This document shows, in pieces, positions 1 through 10,316 of a stretch of 64,000 bases of DNA (position 1 is its first letter; every line of letters begins with the position of its first letter). Origin of the DNA: Hyaloperonospora brassicae (lineage: Eukaryota; Oomycota; Peronosporomycetes; Peronosporales; Peronosporaceae); the NCBI GenBank assembly GCA_947650285.1, contig CANTFL010001420.1:186001-250000 (forward strand), read 5' to 3'. The translations under genes and the position numbers were made by a program. The notes below the pieces were generated by a model, which had not been told where the DNA came from, made no database searches, and saw nothing but the letters and a program-made list of their open reading frames with translations.

Positions 1-117
1 TTGTTGCAGCCGTTTGACAGCGAGCGCAAGTGCTACCAGTTTTTGCAGGAACTGGTAAATACTGGCGAGTGCGAACTGTTCCTTGTCGTGAAGGAAAGCG
101 CAGCGATAGAGCAATAG
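1..117 (+). CDS. 3' end of an unknown gene (cut by window edge)
   Basis: Frame 1 is open from the first base and ends at TAG 115-117, giving 38 residues rich in Glu, Leu and Cys (for example FLQELVNTGECELF). The composition is that of an ordinary helical protein tail, and codon use resembles the neighbouring genes. I do not recognise the family. The gene enters from the left and converges on the PXK-like gene. Reading this as a real C-terminus is an inference from the open frame and composition only. Confidence 0.45.
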   Translation: MLQPFDSERKCYQFLQELVNTGECELFLVVKESAAIEQ

Positions 118-663
118 CATCGATCGAGCGAGAACGGCGCGATGAAGACGAAACGAGTCATCGCAGCTGCAAAAAGAACGCAGTACGAGCAAAAGTGAAC
201 TTGTCACTGTCCGCGTGCAACATTGACAGTGCGCTGCTTTGATTCTGCCAACCGCAGCTTGTTTTAAGCTCTGCAAAAAAACCTTCGAAGCCTTGTGAGA
301 TGTCACCTCCACGTGTCATTGCATACGATGGTGCGTTTGTTGGCGCCCTCGTTTACTAATCTCCACACGATTGTCTTGCCACGGATACACAACTGCAGCG
401 CGCAGCGAGTTCGACGCTCAACAGCATCGGCGTTTATCTTCTGTATCCGGACCAGACTTGACTTGTATACGGTCGAGTTGATCGACTGGGCAATCGACAG
501 TCCATGACCGCACGTGTGAGGGAGGCAGGATTCGATCTGCAGTCGACCATGCGAGCGGTGCATCAGTTCATTCGAAGTGACCCTGACCTCATGCGCGCTT
601 TAGTCCCACGTACATCCAAACTTCAGTATCGTACATCATGCTCATCACGAGGTTTACAACCTA
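118..663. other. Intergenic region between converging genes
   Basis: About 550 bases between the stop of the left-edge gene and the stop of the PXK-like gene. Short open frames occur on both strands but none shows a domain or family pattern. I see no RNA gene or repeat. It probably holds two 3' untranslated regions. Confidence 0.5.
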
Positions 664-2155
664 CTAGGCAGTGGATGCGCTCGTGCTCGATACATCACTG
701 CCAGACTGGGACAATACATGCTTGGTATGCTTTCGAAAGCTGTCAGCACGGTATGCCTTTCTTCTTGACGACAGAGTCTTGCTGCTGCGTGCAGTGCCCT
801 TGCTAGTGGGGTTCCCACCTAGAGCAAGTTGCATAATACGCCGTCGCTGTCTCTCTCTCTCCTCATACACGCGACGCTCAGCCCGTTGGCGAGTCCGTGA
901 GAGAGCCTCTTGGTCGTTGTAGCGCACGATGTGTGCCTGACTACGGCTCGCGTTGATCCGCATGCTACATTTGATGGTACTCTTCATGTCGGAATCCAGA
1001 CGGAATCCAGAGAACAGTGTCCGAATAGGTGCAACATCATGGGCGGCCGCAAACAACGCAAAATCTTCCAGCATTCTGTCCACGTCGACGAGAAACAAGT
1101 GTTTCTTGCAGCGACTACTGCCTGTGCTACTACCACCAACCGGCGCCACATCGTCGTATCGTCCCGCGCTTTGGCATTCCTTCTCCACGCCTGAACAGAG
1201 CTGCGCTGGATCCGATGGACGTCTCAGCCTATCTGGGTAACAGAAGATCGCCTGGAGCACGTCGGCAATCTCCGGTGCTACCATCTCCAGCACACCTTTC
1301 TCCGGCTGTGGACTTGCCAGTTCCAAGCCAGTGGCCATTTCGTACACAATGTGGCCAAACAGCAGCAAGTCAATGTCCATGTCCTGCTCGAGACTCACGG
1401 TGAGTTGTCGACTGTCCCTGTATCGATCAATGGCCAGAAGCGGCGTGAAAATCTCGGCGATTCGAGCATTGCCACGGTCCACCAGGACGTTTGTCGACCG
1501 CAAGTGGTCGCACATGAGACCTTTTCGTCGAAGGTCAGCCAGTGCTTCGAGCACCTGGCGCGAAAACTTGGCAATGGCTTGAAACGGCAGTGCATGTGCA
1601 CGCTCGAGCCGGTACTTGGCCCCAAACGCCGTTGCGGGGTCATCGACCCGGTAAATGAGGTCCTTGAGGCTGCCGCGGGCAACGAATGGCTGGAGAACCA
1701 GCAGCGCTTTCTTCTCCTTGGCGTAGACCATGTCCATGACTGGAAGAATGTATGGATGCTGTCACGCAAAGATTGCACCACATGCGTCAGTCTTACCACC
1801 AAAAGACTATTCGACAGGAGCGACGCCGCAAGAGCTCCGCACGCGGTCACTAGTGCGCGCCACGGCACGAACAAAGCACCACCTGAAGCGTCACGAGCAG
1901 CGCTTTCAACCGGTATACTGCACTCTCTCGGTCGATGTCCAGGAGACTCAATTGCGCCGGCAGCAGCGCGAGCATCAGGTCGCCACACGGTTCTTGCTGC
2001 AGATTCCGCAATGCGACTCGGAAACAGAACTTTTCTGCGCGACGGCCAACCGACGGAAGCGCTTCGTCTTTCCAGAGCAGCAGTGGGTTCTGGCGGCAGT
2101 ATTTGGCCGCGAGGAGGACGGCCAACGAGGCGCTAAAGGACGAGGAAGACGCCAT
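664..2155 (-). CDS. PXK-like pseudokinase (PX-domain-kinase-like family, no PX domain seen)
   Basis: Two exons: 2155-1883 (91 codons) and 1758-664 (364 codons plus stop), joined across a 124-nt intron (1882-1759, GT...TGACAG) in phase 0, giving about 455 residues. The junction reads TLQ|HPYILPV, which restores the PXK-type 'HPFI' strand before the hinge; this decided the splice sites. Then come KKALLVLQPFVARGSLKDLI, a catalytic-loop equivalent CDHLRSTNVLVD and FGHIVYEMATGLEL. The HRD motif is replaced by CDH and no DFG is present (RIAEIF), so catalytic activity is doubtful, as for PXK/Slob relatives. The C-terminal 90 or so residues are basic and Ser-rich with an Arg/Glu-rich helix, as in PXK. 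PXK family members act as membrane-trafficking scaffolds; a role here is inference. The donor GTGGTG is weak. The gene is divergent from the succinyl-CoA ligase gene. Confidence 0.8.
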
Positions 2156-2741
2156 GAGGTTGAAGAGATAATGGGAAGGCGGCGGGGGTGATGGAGATAC
2201 CGGTTGTGTGACGGGAAACCGGTGGAGAAACCGGCACTAGGAGCGCGGACGCTGTCGGGTCGAAGGAAACCGGTAGAATATTGACGGCCGGGTGTGTCAA
2301 CAAGTGTCGTGAGAAAAGCGACAGCGATCGCGATATGTAAACTGCACTTGTTGAGCTTCCGTCGGTAGTTATGACTATTGAGGAGATCAAAGAAGACGTT
2401 CTTTACAAACTCGAACCAGCATATCCACTGACCTTTTGCAACGTGGTGGAACTGACTTTCTGAATAGCCATGCATTGCCTCCATCCCAGATAGAAAAAAA
2501 GCAGTGCGAGCTCTCTATCGCTTGCGAAACAATGCGTTTTTTATGTGTAAAGTACGTGGGTTGACGATCAACACGGCGCGCTGTCCCGCATCCACCCACA
2601 CGGTCCCCTCCCGGGATTGTGTCATTTCGCCCACTCCATACCACCCACGCGCTGATTACCACCCACTCCCCCTCCCCCCTCACTTTTGCAATCGCATCGA
2701 GCCACTCGCTCGCTCGCTCGCTGCATCCCCCGTGATAGACC
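2156..2741. promoter_or_regulatory. Divergent intergenic promoter region
   Basis: This 586-bp region lies between the start codons of the PXK-like gene (-) and the succinyl-CoA ligase gene (+), so it should hold both promoters. Near the PXK side GAAACCGG is repeated at 2215-2222, 2227-2234 and 2266-2273, with another ACCGGT at 2199-2204. Near the ligase side are C-rich stretches and a GCTC repeat. The GAAACCGG repeats as regulatory sites are an inference. Confidence 0.5.
2680..2692 (+). promoter_or_regulatory. Oomycete-like initiator of the succinyl-CoA ligase gene
   Basis: TCACTTTTGCAAT fits the oomycete initiator pattern (YCA then T/Y-rich, then NCA). The A is at 2682, 60 nt before the ATG at 2742. 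The same CTCACTTTTGCA string lies 61 nt before the dynamin-like start. Confidence 0.55.
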
Positions 2742-4257
2742 ATGTTGGGCTCGCTGCTCCGTCACCCCAACCTCCTGTCGCTCCCGGCGCGCCAGCACGC
2801 GCACGTGCGGCGTCTGAACCTGCACGAGTTCCAGTCGCTGGAGATCATGAAGGGCTTTGGCGTCGCGACGCCGCAGGGCATTCCCGCGGACACGCCGGCC
2901 GAGGCCAAAGCCGCGTTTGCTGCGATCCGAGGCGACCGTGGTAAGTTGCGCGAAGACCAGAACCCGAGCAGGGATAGGGGTTGTTGCTGAATCGGGTGCA
3001 GGTGCCGAAAGTTGCAAAAGACCCATTTGGGTCTTTTGGTCGAGCGCGTGTCTGCCCGTTTCTGATTGGTCGAAATCGTGGGTACCTGTTGCTCAATTAA
3101 CTTTTGTGCGTGTGGGTGGCTTGCGGTTGATTATCGGTGCAGACGGAGTGGACGTGGTGATCAAGGCCCAGGCGCTCACCGGTGGCCGTGGCCTCGGAAC
3201 GTTCAAGAATGGCTTCAAAGGCGGCGTGCACATGTGCACCAAGCCCGAGCAAGCGGAGGACCTGGCCAAGAAGATGCTGGGCGAGACGCTCGTGACGAAA
3301 CAGACGGGCGAAAAAGGCATTGAGGTGGCCAAAGTGTTCCTCATGGAGCGCGTGTGGATGCGCCGGGAGATGTACTTTTCCATCCTCATGGACCGCGCGG
3401 CGCAGGGCCCCGTGATGGTCGCGTCCCCTGCAGGTGGCACCTCAATCGAAGACGTTGCCGAGGCCACGCCGGAGCTGATTTTCAAGGAAAACATTGACAT
3501 CTCGACGGGTCCAACAGACGCGCAGGTGTCGCGTCTGGCCAAAGCGCTGGGAGGCGAAGGCGATGTGCTGAAGAAGCTCGAGACGCAGATCCGGAACCTG
3601 TACAATATGTTTATCGGCGTGGACGCTACCCTGGTGGAGATCAACCCGCTGGCCGAGACTCGCGAAGGCGAGATCTTTGCGTGCGATGCTAAGCTCAACT
3701 ACGACGACAATGCAGCCTTTCGTCACGCGGAGATTTTCGCCAAGCGTGACAAGACACAGGAAGATGCGCGTGAGGTGGAGGCTAGTGCCTACGACCTCAA
3801 CTACATTGGCCTGGACGGCAACATTGGATGCCTCGTGAACGGCGCGGGCTTGGCCATGGCTACCATGGACATTATCTCGCTGTATGGCGGTTCGCCTGCC
3901 AACTTTCTCGACGTGGGTGGAGGCGCGTCGGAAGAGCAGGTGAAGAAGGCGTTCGAGATCCTCGACAGCGATGATCAGGTCAAGTCGATCTTGGTGAACA
4001 TCTTCGGTGGCATCATGCGCTGCGACGTGATTGCTGCCGGTATCGTGGCTGCTGTCAAGGACTTGGGTCTGAAGAAGCCGGTCATTATCCGTCTGCAGGG
4101 GACCAACGTGGAACCTGCGCGCAAGATCATTGCTGACTCGGGCATCAAGATGATTGTGGCCGACGACCTCGAGGATGCTGCCGAGAAGGCTGTCAAGATC
4201 GCCGACATTGTCGCACAGGCGGAGAAGGTCAAGATTGGCGTGGAGTTTGCGGCGTAG
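2742..4257 (+). CDS. SUCLA2: Succinyl-CoA ligase (ADP/GTP-forming) beta subunit, mitochondrial
   Basis: Two exons, 2742-2940 and 3143-4257, with a 202-nt intron (GTAAGT...GCAG); the product is 437 residues. It catalyses the substrate-level phosphorylation step of the TCA cycle with the alpha subunit. The first 25 or so residues are basic and Leu/Arg-rich, as in a mitochondrial presequence. The ATP-grasp domain follows, with KAQALTGGRG at 74-83 and NPLAET from residue 234, then DAKLNYDDNA. The C-terminal CoA-ligase domain has [29 protein letters not shown] and [13 protein letters not shown]. Length and motif order match the family. The sequence does not decide between the ADP- and GTP-forming forms, so the symbol is by orthology only. 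The last 165 or so codons and the 3' flank are duplicated in inverted form at 6408-7849. Confidence 0.93.
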
Positions 4258-4920
4258 ACGGCTGTGTGCGAATGGAGGCAGCTCGGCAGTTGTTGCTGAC
4301 AGGAAGGGTGCTCGAGCGGTCGTTGCAAAGCCCAGAACTCACACAGTCGTGTGCAAGGAAGGAGTCATGTTGGGTTGTGGATCTTGATGCACAAAGCAGT
4401 AATCAATGGATGCGAAGTAGATCGATTGCAGTCAATTGCATTTTCGACAGCAGTAAATCGACGAGCAAACGTGTCCTCGATGCATTTGATCGCTGCATAG
4501 GATGACTGGTGTCTTTTGACGACGCGTAGGCGCGTGATCCTCACGCTATAGTTGAAGATGTTTGCCTTACAGAAGGGTATTGCAGCATGTGTTGTATGGG
4601 TTGTGGTGTCGGTGCCCTTTGTCAGAGGAGACCGCTCTTGTTTTTGCTCGCGTACTATTCTTGTTCGGAATGGTTCGACTGACTAACTATTAGGGATCTA
4701 TCCATTCGACTAACTACTGGGGATCTGTCCATCTGACAAAATGTAGTTTGCCAGTGAAAATGCCATCGAGTGTTCGTTGAGACGAATATAAAGTGTGCGT
4801 GGTGTGGCAACCGATAATAGCGGAGAGGGAAGACCATTCTAGGCGCAGACAATGGTTGGTTGTGTGTACCGTCCGAGAGGGGCAGCCGGCCGCTACAGAC
4901 TGGGGATTGGCCGGGCCATT
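4258..4920. other. 3' flank of the succinyl-CoA ligase gene
   Basis: Noncoding sequence downstream of the stop, present in both arms of the inverted duplication. Open frames here are mirrored exactly in the other arm and show no family resemblance. No clear polyadenylation signal was picked out. Confidence 0.5.
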
Positions 4921-4939
4921 TGTAGGTTGTCTGTCGACC

Positions 4940-5023
4940 ACTAGCCTTGTTTGGGTAGACCGCAAGCCTTGTTCGGGTAGACCGCAAGCCTTGTTCGGGT
5001 AGACCGCAAGCCTTGTTTGCGTC
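4940..5023. repeat. 22-bp minisatellite, left arm copy
   Basis: Tandem copies of a 22-bp unit beginning GTAGACCGCAAGCCTTGTT. The left arm has three full copies plus a partial one upstream. The right arm, at about 6606-6675 on the opposite strand, has one unit fewer. This is the only length difference between the two arms. Confidence 0.85.
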
Positions 5024-5221
5024 GATCGTGTTGATAAGCACTGCATCGAATGAGTGACTCGAATGATGTTCGCAACTTATACCAAGATCTGCTCTGATTT
5101 TTCGTGAGGAGAGCCTCTCGGTAACACGAGAGATGAATGCACTGACGAGTCCATTCCACGTGTGGAGTACAATAGTGTAGTAAAGCGTGTGCATGACGAC
5201 GTTGATCTTCCATCGAGCCGA

Positions 5222-6407
5222 ATTGGTGCACACAGATCAGCGCACGTTTGGTATACAGTGAGACAGTGTGGTTTAGTATGGTGTGGATGATCCGTCGCGC
5301 AATGTGGTGTCTATTGTCACTGCATGCATTCCGCTCTTTGTGCTGCCTATTGTTGCGGTATGCGTTCCGCTCTTTGTGAGGCCAGCGGGTACCATTTGGG
5401 TGACCATAGCGCAAACACTGCACCTGAGGTGAAAGATTCGGTCGGTAGTACAGGGCGAGACAGTAGACTGGGTACGAGATCGCATCATCCACTGCCCAAC
5501 GCGACGCATCACGTTCCGTCCGAACGAAGCGTGAAAAGAGAGCAATAAGGATCGAAAGCAAAGACGGATGACACCTTCCTCACTGGTCCAGATGCCGTCG
5601 TGTTTGGTCGGAATACAAACGGCTTGGACGTTGATGGCACTGATAGACGCGCCCGCAATGGATAGATGATCCCTTTGTATTGACCGATGGAGACGGATAG
5701 ATTGGTCATCGTCTGTATCGAGATTCACGTCCAGCGGATGATAGCGACCGAGCACCGCCACAAGATGCCACATGCCCCGTCTTCTTACGTGAAAAAAACA
5801 AGCAGCTTCTGCTTTCGACAACAACAAAAGCGGCAGGCAATGATTGAATGTGACATTAGAGGTTTGTCGCATGAATACGCATAGGATGCAGCCAGGATAA
5901 ACGGAAGCAAAGAATGAACGAGATCATGCAAGTGTAGCTCGATAAGGTGCATGGATGTTTCGTCGAGTCCGTTGTCTTCACCTGTGTCGCAGCTATCGCT
6001 CATAACCGCTCGTTTCTTTCAGCACGTAATACCTCGGTTGCCCTACCGCCAAAGCATAATGCTATGAGTTGCGACTGTAGCCGCAAGCCCAGCAACTACG
6101 TAGCCTGCGTCTCTTTAAAAAACACCTTCCGTATTCGATGGCCGCAGGAGGGCACATAGCGCTACAATACAGGAGTACACTCTTGCAGCACACGGACGGG
6201 AAACTGAGCATTCAGTGTTCGAACGATGATGTGGTAGACTGGTAGGACTGAAGCCTTGGAGTACATCGGTATCTGTGGAGTGAGTGTGTGCGGGATGCAG
6301 AAGTTATAGTTAAGAGATTTTGGCGTCAAAGTGAACAGAGCGATCGTAAATGCGTGTGTAGTGGGGCCATATTCTCGACATTGCCCAGACAGAAGGAGCA
6401 ACTGCAG
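5222..6407. other. Spacer between arms of the inverted duplication
   Basis: This 1,186-bp unique segment separates the two arms. It has open frames of up to about 200 codons on the minus strand (5273-5872) but no recognisable domain. Around 5325-5385 a motif of the form TTCCGCTCTTTGTG occurs twice, about 40 bp apart. No gene is called. Confidence 0.5.
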
Positions 6408-7849
6408 TCGGCTCGATGCAAGATCAACGTCGTCATGCACACGCTTTACTACACTATTGTACTCCGCACGTGGAATGGACTCGTCAGTGCATTCATCTCT
6501 CGTGTTACCGAGAGGCTCTCCTCACGAAAAATCAGAGCAGATCTTGGTATAAGTTGCGAACATCATTCGAGTCACTCATTCGATGCAGTGCTTATCAATA
6601 CGATCGACACAAACAAGGCTTGCGGTCTACCCGAACAAGGCTTGCGGTCTACCCAAACAAGGCTTGCGGTCGACAGACAACCTACAAATGGCCCGGCCAA
6701 TCCCCAGTCTGTAGCGGCCGGCTGCCCCTCTCGGACGGTACACACAACCAACCATTGTCTGCGCCTAGAATGGTCTTCCCTCTCCGCTATTATCGGTTGC
6801 CACACCACGCACACTTTATATTCGTCTCAACGAACACTCGATGGCATTTTCACTGGCAAACTACATTTTGTCAGATGGACAGACCCCCAGTAGTTAGTCG
6901 AATAGATAGATCCCTAATAGTTAGTTAGTCGAACCATTCCGAACAAGAATAGTACGCGAGCAAAAACAAGAGCGGTCTCCTCTGACAAAGGGCACCGACA
7001 CCACAACCCATACAACACATGCTGCAATACCCTTCTGTAAGGCAAACATCTTCAACCATAGCGTGAGGATCACGCGCCTACGCGTCGTCAAAAGACACCA
7101 GTCATCCTATGCAGCGATCAAATGCATCGAGGACACGTTTGCTCGTCGATTTACTGCTGTCGAAAATGCAATTGACTGCAATCGATCTACTTCGCATCCA
7201 TTGATTACTGCTTTGTGCATCAAGATCCACAACCCAACATGACTCCTTCCTTGCACACGACTGTGTGAGTTCTGGGCTTTGCAACGACCGCTCGAGCACC
7301 CTTCCTGTCAGCAACAACTGCCGAGCTGCCTCCATTCGCACACAGCCGTCTACGCCGCAAACTCCACGCCAATCTTGACCTTCTCCGCCTGTGCGACAAT
7401 GTCGGCGATCTTGACAGCCTTCTCGGCAGCATCCTCGAGGTCGTCGGCCACAATCATCTTGATGCCCGAGTCAGCAATGATCTTGCGCGCAGGTTCCACG
7501 TTGGTCCCCTGCAGACGGATAATGACCGGCTTCTTCAGACCCAAGTCCTTGACAGCAGCCACGATACCGGCAGCAATCACGTCGCAGCGCATGATGCCAC
7601 CGAAGATGTTCACCAAGATCGACTTGACCTGATCATCGCTGTCGAGGATCTCGAACGCCTTTTTCACCTGCTCTTCCGACGCGCCTCCACCCACGTCGAG
7701 AAAGTTGGCAGGCGAACCGCCATACAGCGAGGTAATGTCCATGGTAGCCATGGCCAAGCCCGCGCCGTTCACGAGGCATCCAATGTTGCCGTCCAGGCCA
7801 ATGTAGTTGAGGTCGTAGGCACTAGCCTCCACCTCACGTGCATCTTCCT
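6408..7849 (-). repeat. Inverted duplication, right arm (1,442 bp)
   Basis: Reverse-complement copy of 3758-5221, shorter by one 22-bp minisatellite unit. It ends inside the succinyl-CoA ligase coding sequence at 7849, beyond which the sequence is unrelated. Confidence 0.95.
7350..7849 (-). pseudogene. Truncated duplicate of the succinyl-CoA ligase beta gene (C-terminal part)
   Basis: The frame matches the last 165 or so residues of the intact gene at 2742-4257, with one visible Ile-to-Thr change ([10 protein letters not shown] instead of TMDIISLYGG). The presequence and the whole ATP-grasp domain are missing; the copy keeps only the CoA-ligase domain. A short in-frame extension from an ATG at 7856 arises from unrelated flanking sequence. 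No promoter is evident. It cannot make a working beta subunit, though a transcript could exist. Confidence 0.9.
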
Positions 7850-8291
7850 TTTCCAATGTTCAAAGTTGCTTATATATGTGTGATACCTCTGGTCGTCCGT
7901 GCTGAAGCCCTCAGTCGACGGTTGGACTAGTAAGTGACAGAAGCTCGGAGCTACAACGCAATTCGGCTATACGCTCGTAGAAGGCGGCGCAGATCTCGTA
8001 CGACCTGTGCGGGTCGACTTCGGATAACTTTCCACGCAGCAGAGATGCGCACTTACATCTTGTAAAGTTCGCTATTCGATGCGTAGAGGGCGACACGGTG
8101 GCATGATCAGCTTCTTGAGTATGCAAGGTATAACAGGTAAATGCCATACGCCTGTACAAGAGTAACAGTCTAGTCGTGTTGTCAACCGACAAGACTTACA
8201 TCGACATCAGTTATGTGAAGGAGGTTGCGAGCAACTCATAGACAAAGAGTACTACGAAGACAAGATGGACGAACAACAAAGTGGAGCAATT
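7850..8291. other. Region beside the duplication; possible minus-strand coding piece
   Basis: The minus-strand frame at 8192-7911 ends in a stretch of protein-like character (SYEICAAFYERIAELRC). It could be a last exon of the broken gene upstream (8292-8964), but I could not find a convincing intron. No family is recognised. Confidence 0.25.
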
Positions 8292-8964
8292 TCAATTGAA
8301 GGCGTTACGCATTTGACGCCAGATGATGGCTCTTGTGCGCCCATAACGGTTAATTGCGTAACGAGCTACAATCTTCTCGACACTCTCGGCATCTCTGACG
8401 GACACATCGTTCAATCCTGGATTTCTAGTAAGCTCGACTCTGACTAGCTCAGGAGCAAAATAATCTCTGTACCACTTGTCGAACAGCACTTGTTGGATCC
8501 TTCGCGCGTTTTCTCTCGAGTAGGGCAAGAGACGTACCAGGCGTATCCTTGATGGCCAGCTCTCTCATACCCCACACACCTTCGAGCTCGCGAGCGATAG
8601 TAGCGACCTCCTGTGTGGACGGTGGCAGGCGAAGTCTTGCAACGGTCGTGACCGCGACAAACACGCGCTCCACGAATAACATGTAGTATGCAACAGAAGG
8701 ATTAATAGTTTCATGAGCTGCTCTGGCACCCCTGGTGACGAGGGTGCCTATGAGTTCGGGCATGTCAGGTGACACTTTTACAAACCGATGTTCGAGGCGA
8801 GCAACGAGTTCGAAAATGGCTGCAATGGATTCATGGACAGTAGTCCCGGCGGTGGCAGCTTCTTGTACACTGGGCATTCGCTCCTCATACTCATCTCGGT
8901 GGGAAGACTGAGCCACCATCAGCTGTTCGTCGGTGGTGATAGTCTCACGTGGAGGAGCAACGAT
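8292..8964 (-). pseudogene. Broken unknown gene (frameshift)
   Basis: Two minus-strand frames look like parts of one protein: 8964-8550 (includes MPSVQEAATAGTTVHESIAA and VAYYMLFVERVFVAVTTVAR) and 8549-8292 (includes FDKWYRDYFAPELVRVE). They overlap out of frame near 8524-8553 (a +1 step), and no intron of normal length fits. A TGACAG at 8970-8965 could be a splice acceptor for this exon, so upstream exons may be missing or decayed. I do not recognise the family. Its codon use resembles the nearby genes rather than the AT-rich repeats. A sequencing error or an unusual intron are alternatives to a pseudogene. Confidence 0.4.
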
Positions 8965-10253
8965 CTGTCACGGCCCTTTAATCAGCGAGGCGCGAGACGA
9001 GGGTTGCTAGAACGACCAGCTCACTGCTCAGAAAAAGCGCACAAGGGACGACAAGTGCATGTCAGGAATTCGCAGACGAGAAACAAAGAGAAACAGGGGG
9101 TCCGAGCGCGAAACGAGGAAGGACCGCCATAATCGGTCGATGCAGCGATCAAGAGGAGATGATCCGTGCTGCAGCTACAGTCTCGACTGCTCATTGTCAA
9201 AGGATGCTCGGGCCAGATGTTCTGTGCAGGCGATTTGCCGTGTATCGATCCCACAAGGCGTGCCGATACCGTTTCAATAGAAATTGGGCGCCGTACGCAC
9301 TTGTCGCTGCAGCAGTAGCTTAAGTGCATTGCTTTCATCAATATCGGTGGATCGGAACTGCCATTTGAGGCAGACAAGCATACGTTGCGACCTTTGAGAC
9401 GTGTGAACCGTCACATCTGTCGCGTGCTGTCAATCCTTCTCGTAGTGTCCTGTCCAATCATCGAATGCAAGACATCTGCTGCGTTGCAAAAGTTGTAAAA
9501 TAGCCAGGAACGCTGGTGCTTTCCAGACTAACTCACGCTATCCTTGATCCGCAACTTCGAACGCGCTGTGTCTTACGATCGTAACTGGGGAAGGAAGAAG
9601 CACTTTACATGTCAATCTGTTCTGATTGTATCGCCTCGTACAATCTAGTTAAGCTCTTATCCCGTGGGGTAAGCGCTATCTGAATACAATTGGATGCCAC
9701 CCATTACTTGCGTTAGTACATCACATCATTCACAGCAAGATCGAATAAGGACAAGTGGGCAGACCTTAATCGTCAGGACATGGATGGTTGTTTATCGGCG
9801 CACACGCATTTTGCATAGGGTGACAGACATGCTTTACCAGATCGATCTTACCAGTTGTAAGCTCTGTGCGTAAGCGATAGTTGTGTCGCTCAGCGTCACC
9901 GCACAGACTCCACCAAGTGGCGAGACCATTCGCATCTTCTCTGACTCTGAACCACATTACCTCTCATGCGACTGCATGCTGCGTTTCGTGCTGATAAGCT
10001 GATGCGTATGACGACGCATCCCCTGCTTCCTCCTCGTCACTTTTGTAGCGATGCCAGCCCTTCACCCACACAGAACTGAAGCAACATACGGACGAATCAT
10101 TGGACCGACGACGTGTTCGAGTCGCTTCAGGTCCAGTCAAATCCATCAAACTGGGAACTCCAACGAGAACGTGGTCGGATGGACCGATTGATTGATTGAG
10201 CCAAGCAACGGTTCGGTGCATTAACTGTGCCTCACTTGTTGCGATGCTAGCTC
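8965..10253. other. Intergenic region with an interrupted minus-strand frame
   Basis: Mostly without recognisable content. On the minus strand one frame runs from about 10281 to 9766 and is broken only by a TGA at about 9965. It reads protein-like on both sides (VWVKGWHRYKSDEEE before, WFRVREDANGLATWW after). It overlaps the dynamin-like promoter in antisense. It may be a decayed exon or chance; no family is recognised. Confidence 0.25.
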
Positions 10254-10267
10254 TCACTTTTGCACTT
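10254..10267 (+). promoter_or_regulatory. Oomycete-like initiator of the dynamin-like gene
   Basis: TCACTTTTGCACTT matches the oomycete initiator with a following pyrimidine-rich element. The A is at 10256, 61 nt before the ATG at 10317. It is nearly identical in sequence and spacing to the initiator of the succinyl-CoA ligase gene. Confidence 0.6.
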
Positions 10268-10316
10268 CGGCTTTCCAACACACTTCAGCGCCACCTCCTG
10301 GACCAGCTTCGCCAGT

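Larger units (their letters stand above)
3758..5221 (+). repeat. Inverted duplication, left arm (1,464 bp)
   Basis: Pairs with 6408-7849 on the other strand. Positions sum to 11607 from the arm start to about 4930 and to 11629 afterwards, so the only indel is one 22-bp minisatellite unit. The arm contains the last 165 or so codons of the succinyl-CoA ligase gene and about 960 bp of its 3' flank. Few substitutions are visible, for example one Ile-to-Thr change in the coding part, so the duplication is recent. This arm holds the intact gene and is probably the source. Confidence 0.95.

Noticed and set aside
2857..3142. Continuous open frame through the succinyl-CoA ligase intron
   Set aside because: The frame is open by chance. 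The GTAAGT donor at 2941 and GCAG acceptor ending at 3142 join exons in frame and restore the family sequence.
4655..7000. Frames of 80-200 codons in the duplicated 3' flank
   Set aside because: They are mirrored in both arms, run through a minisatellite and show no conserved domain, so they are noncoding shadows.
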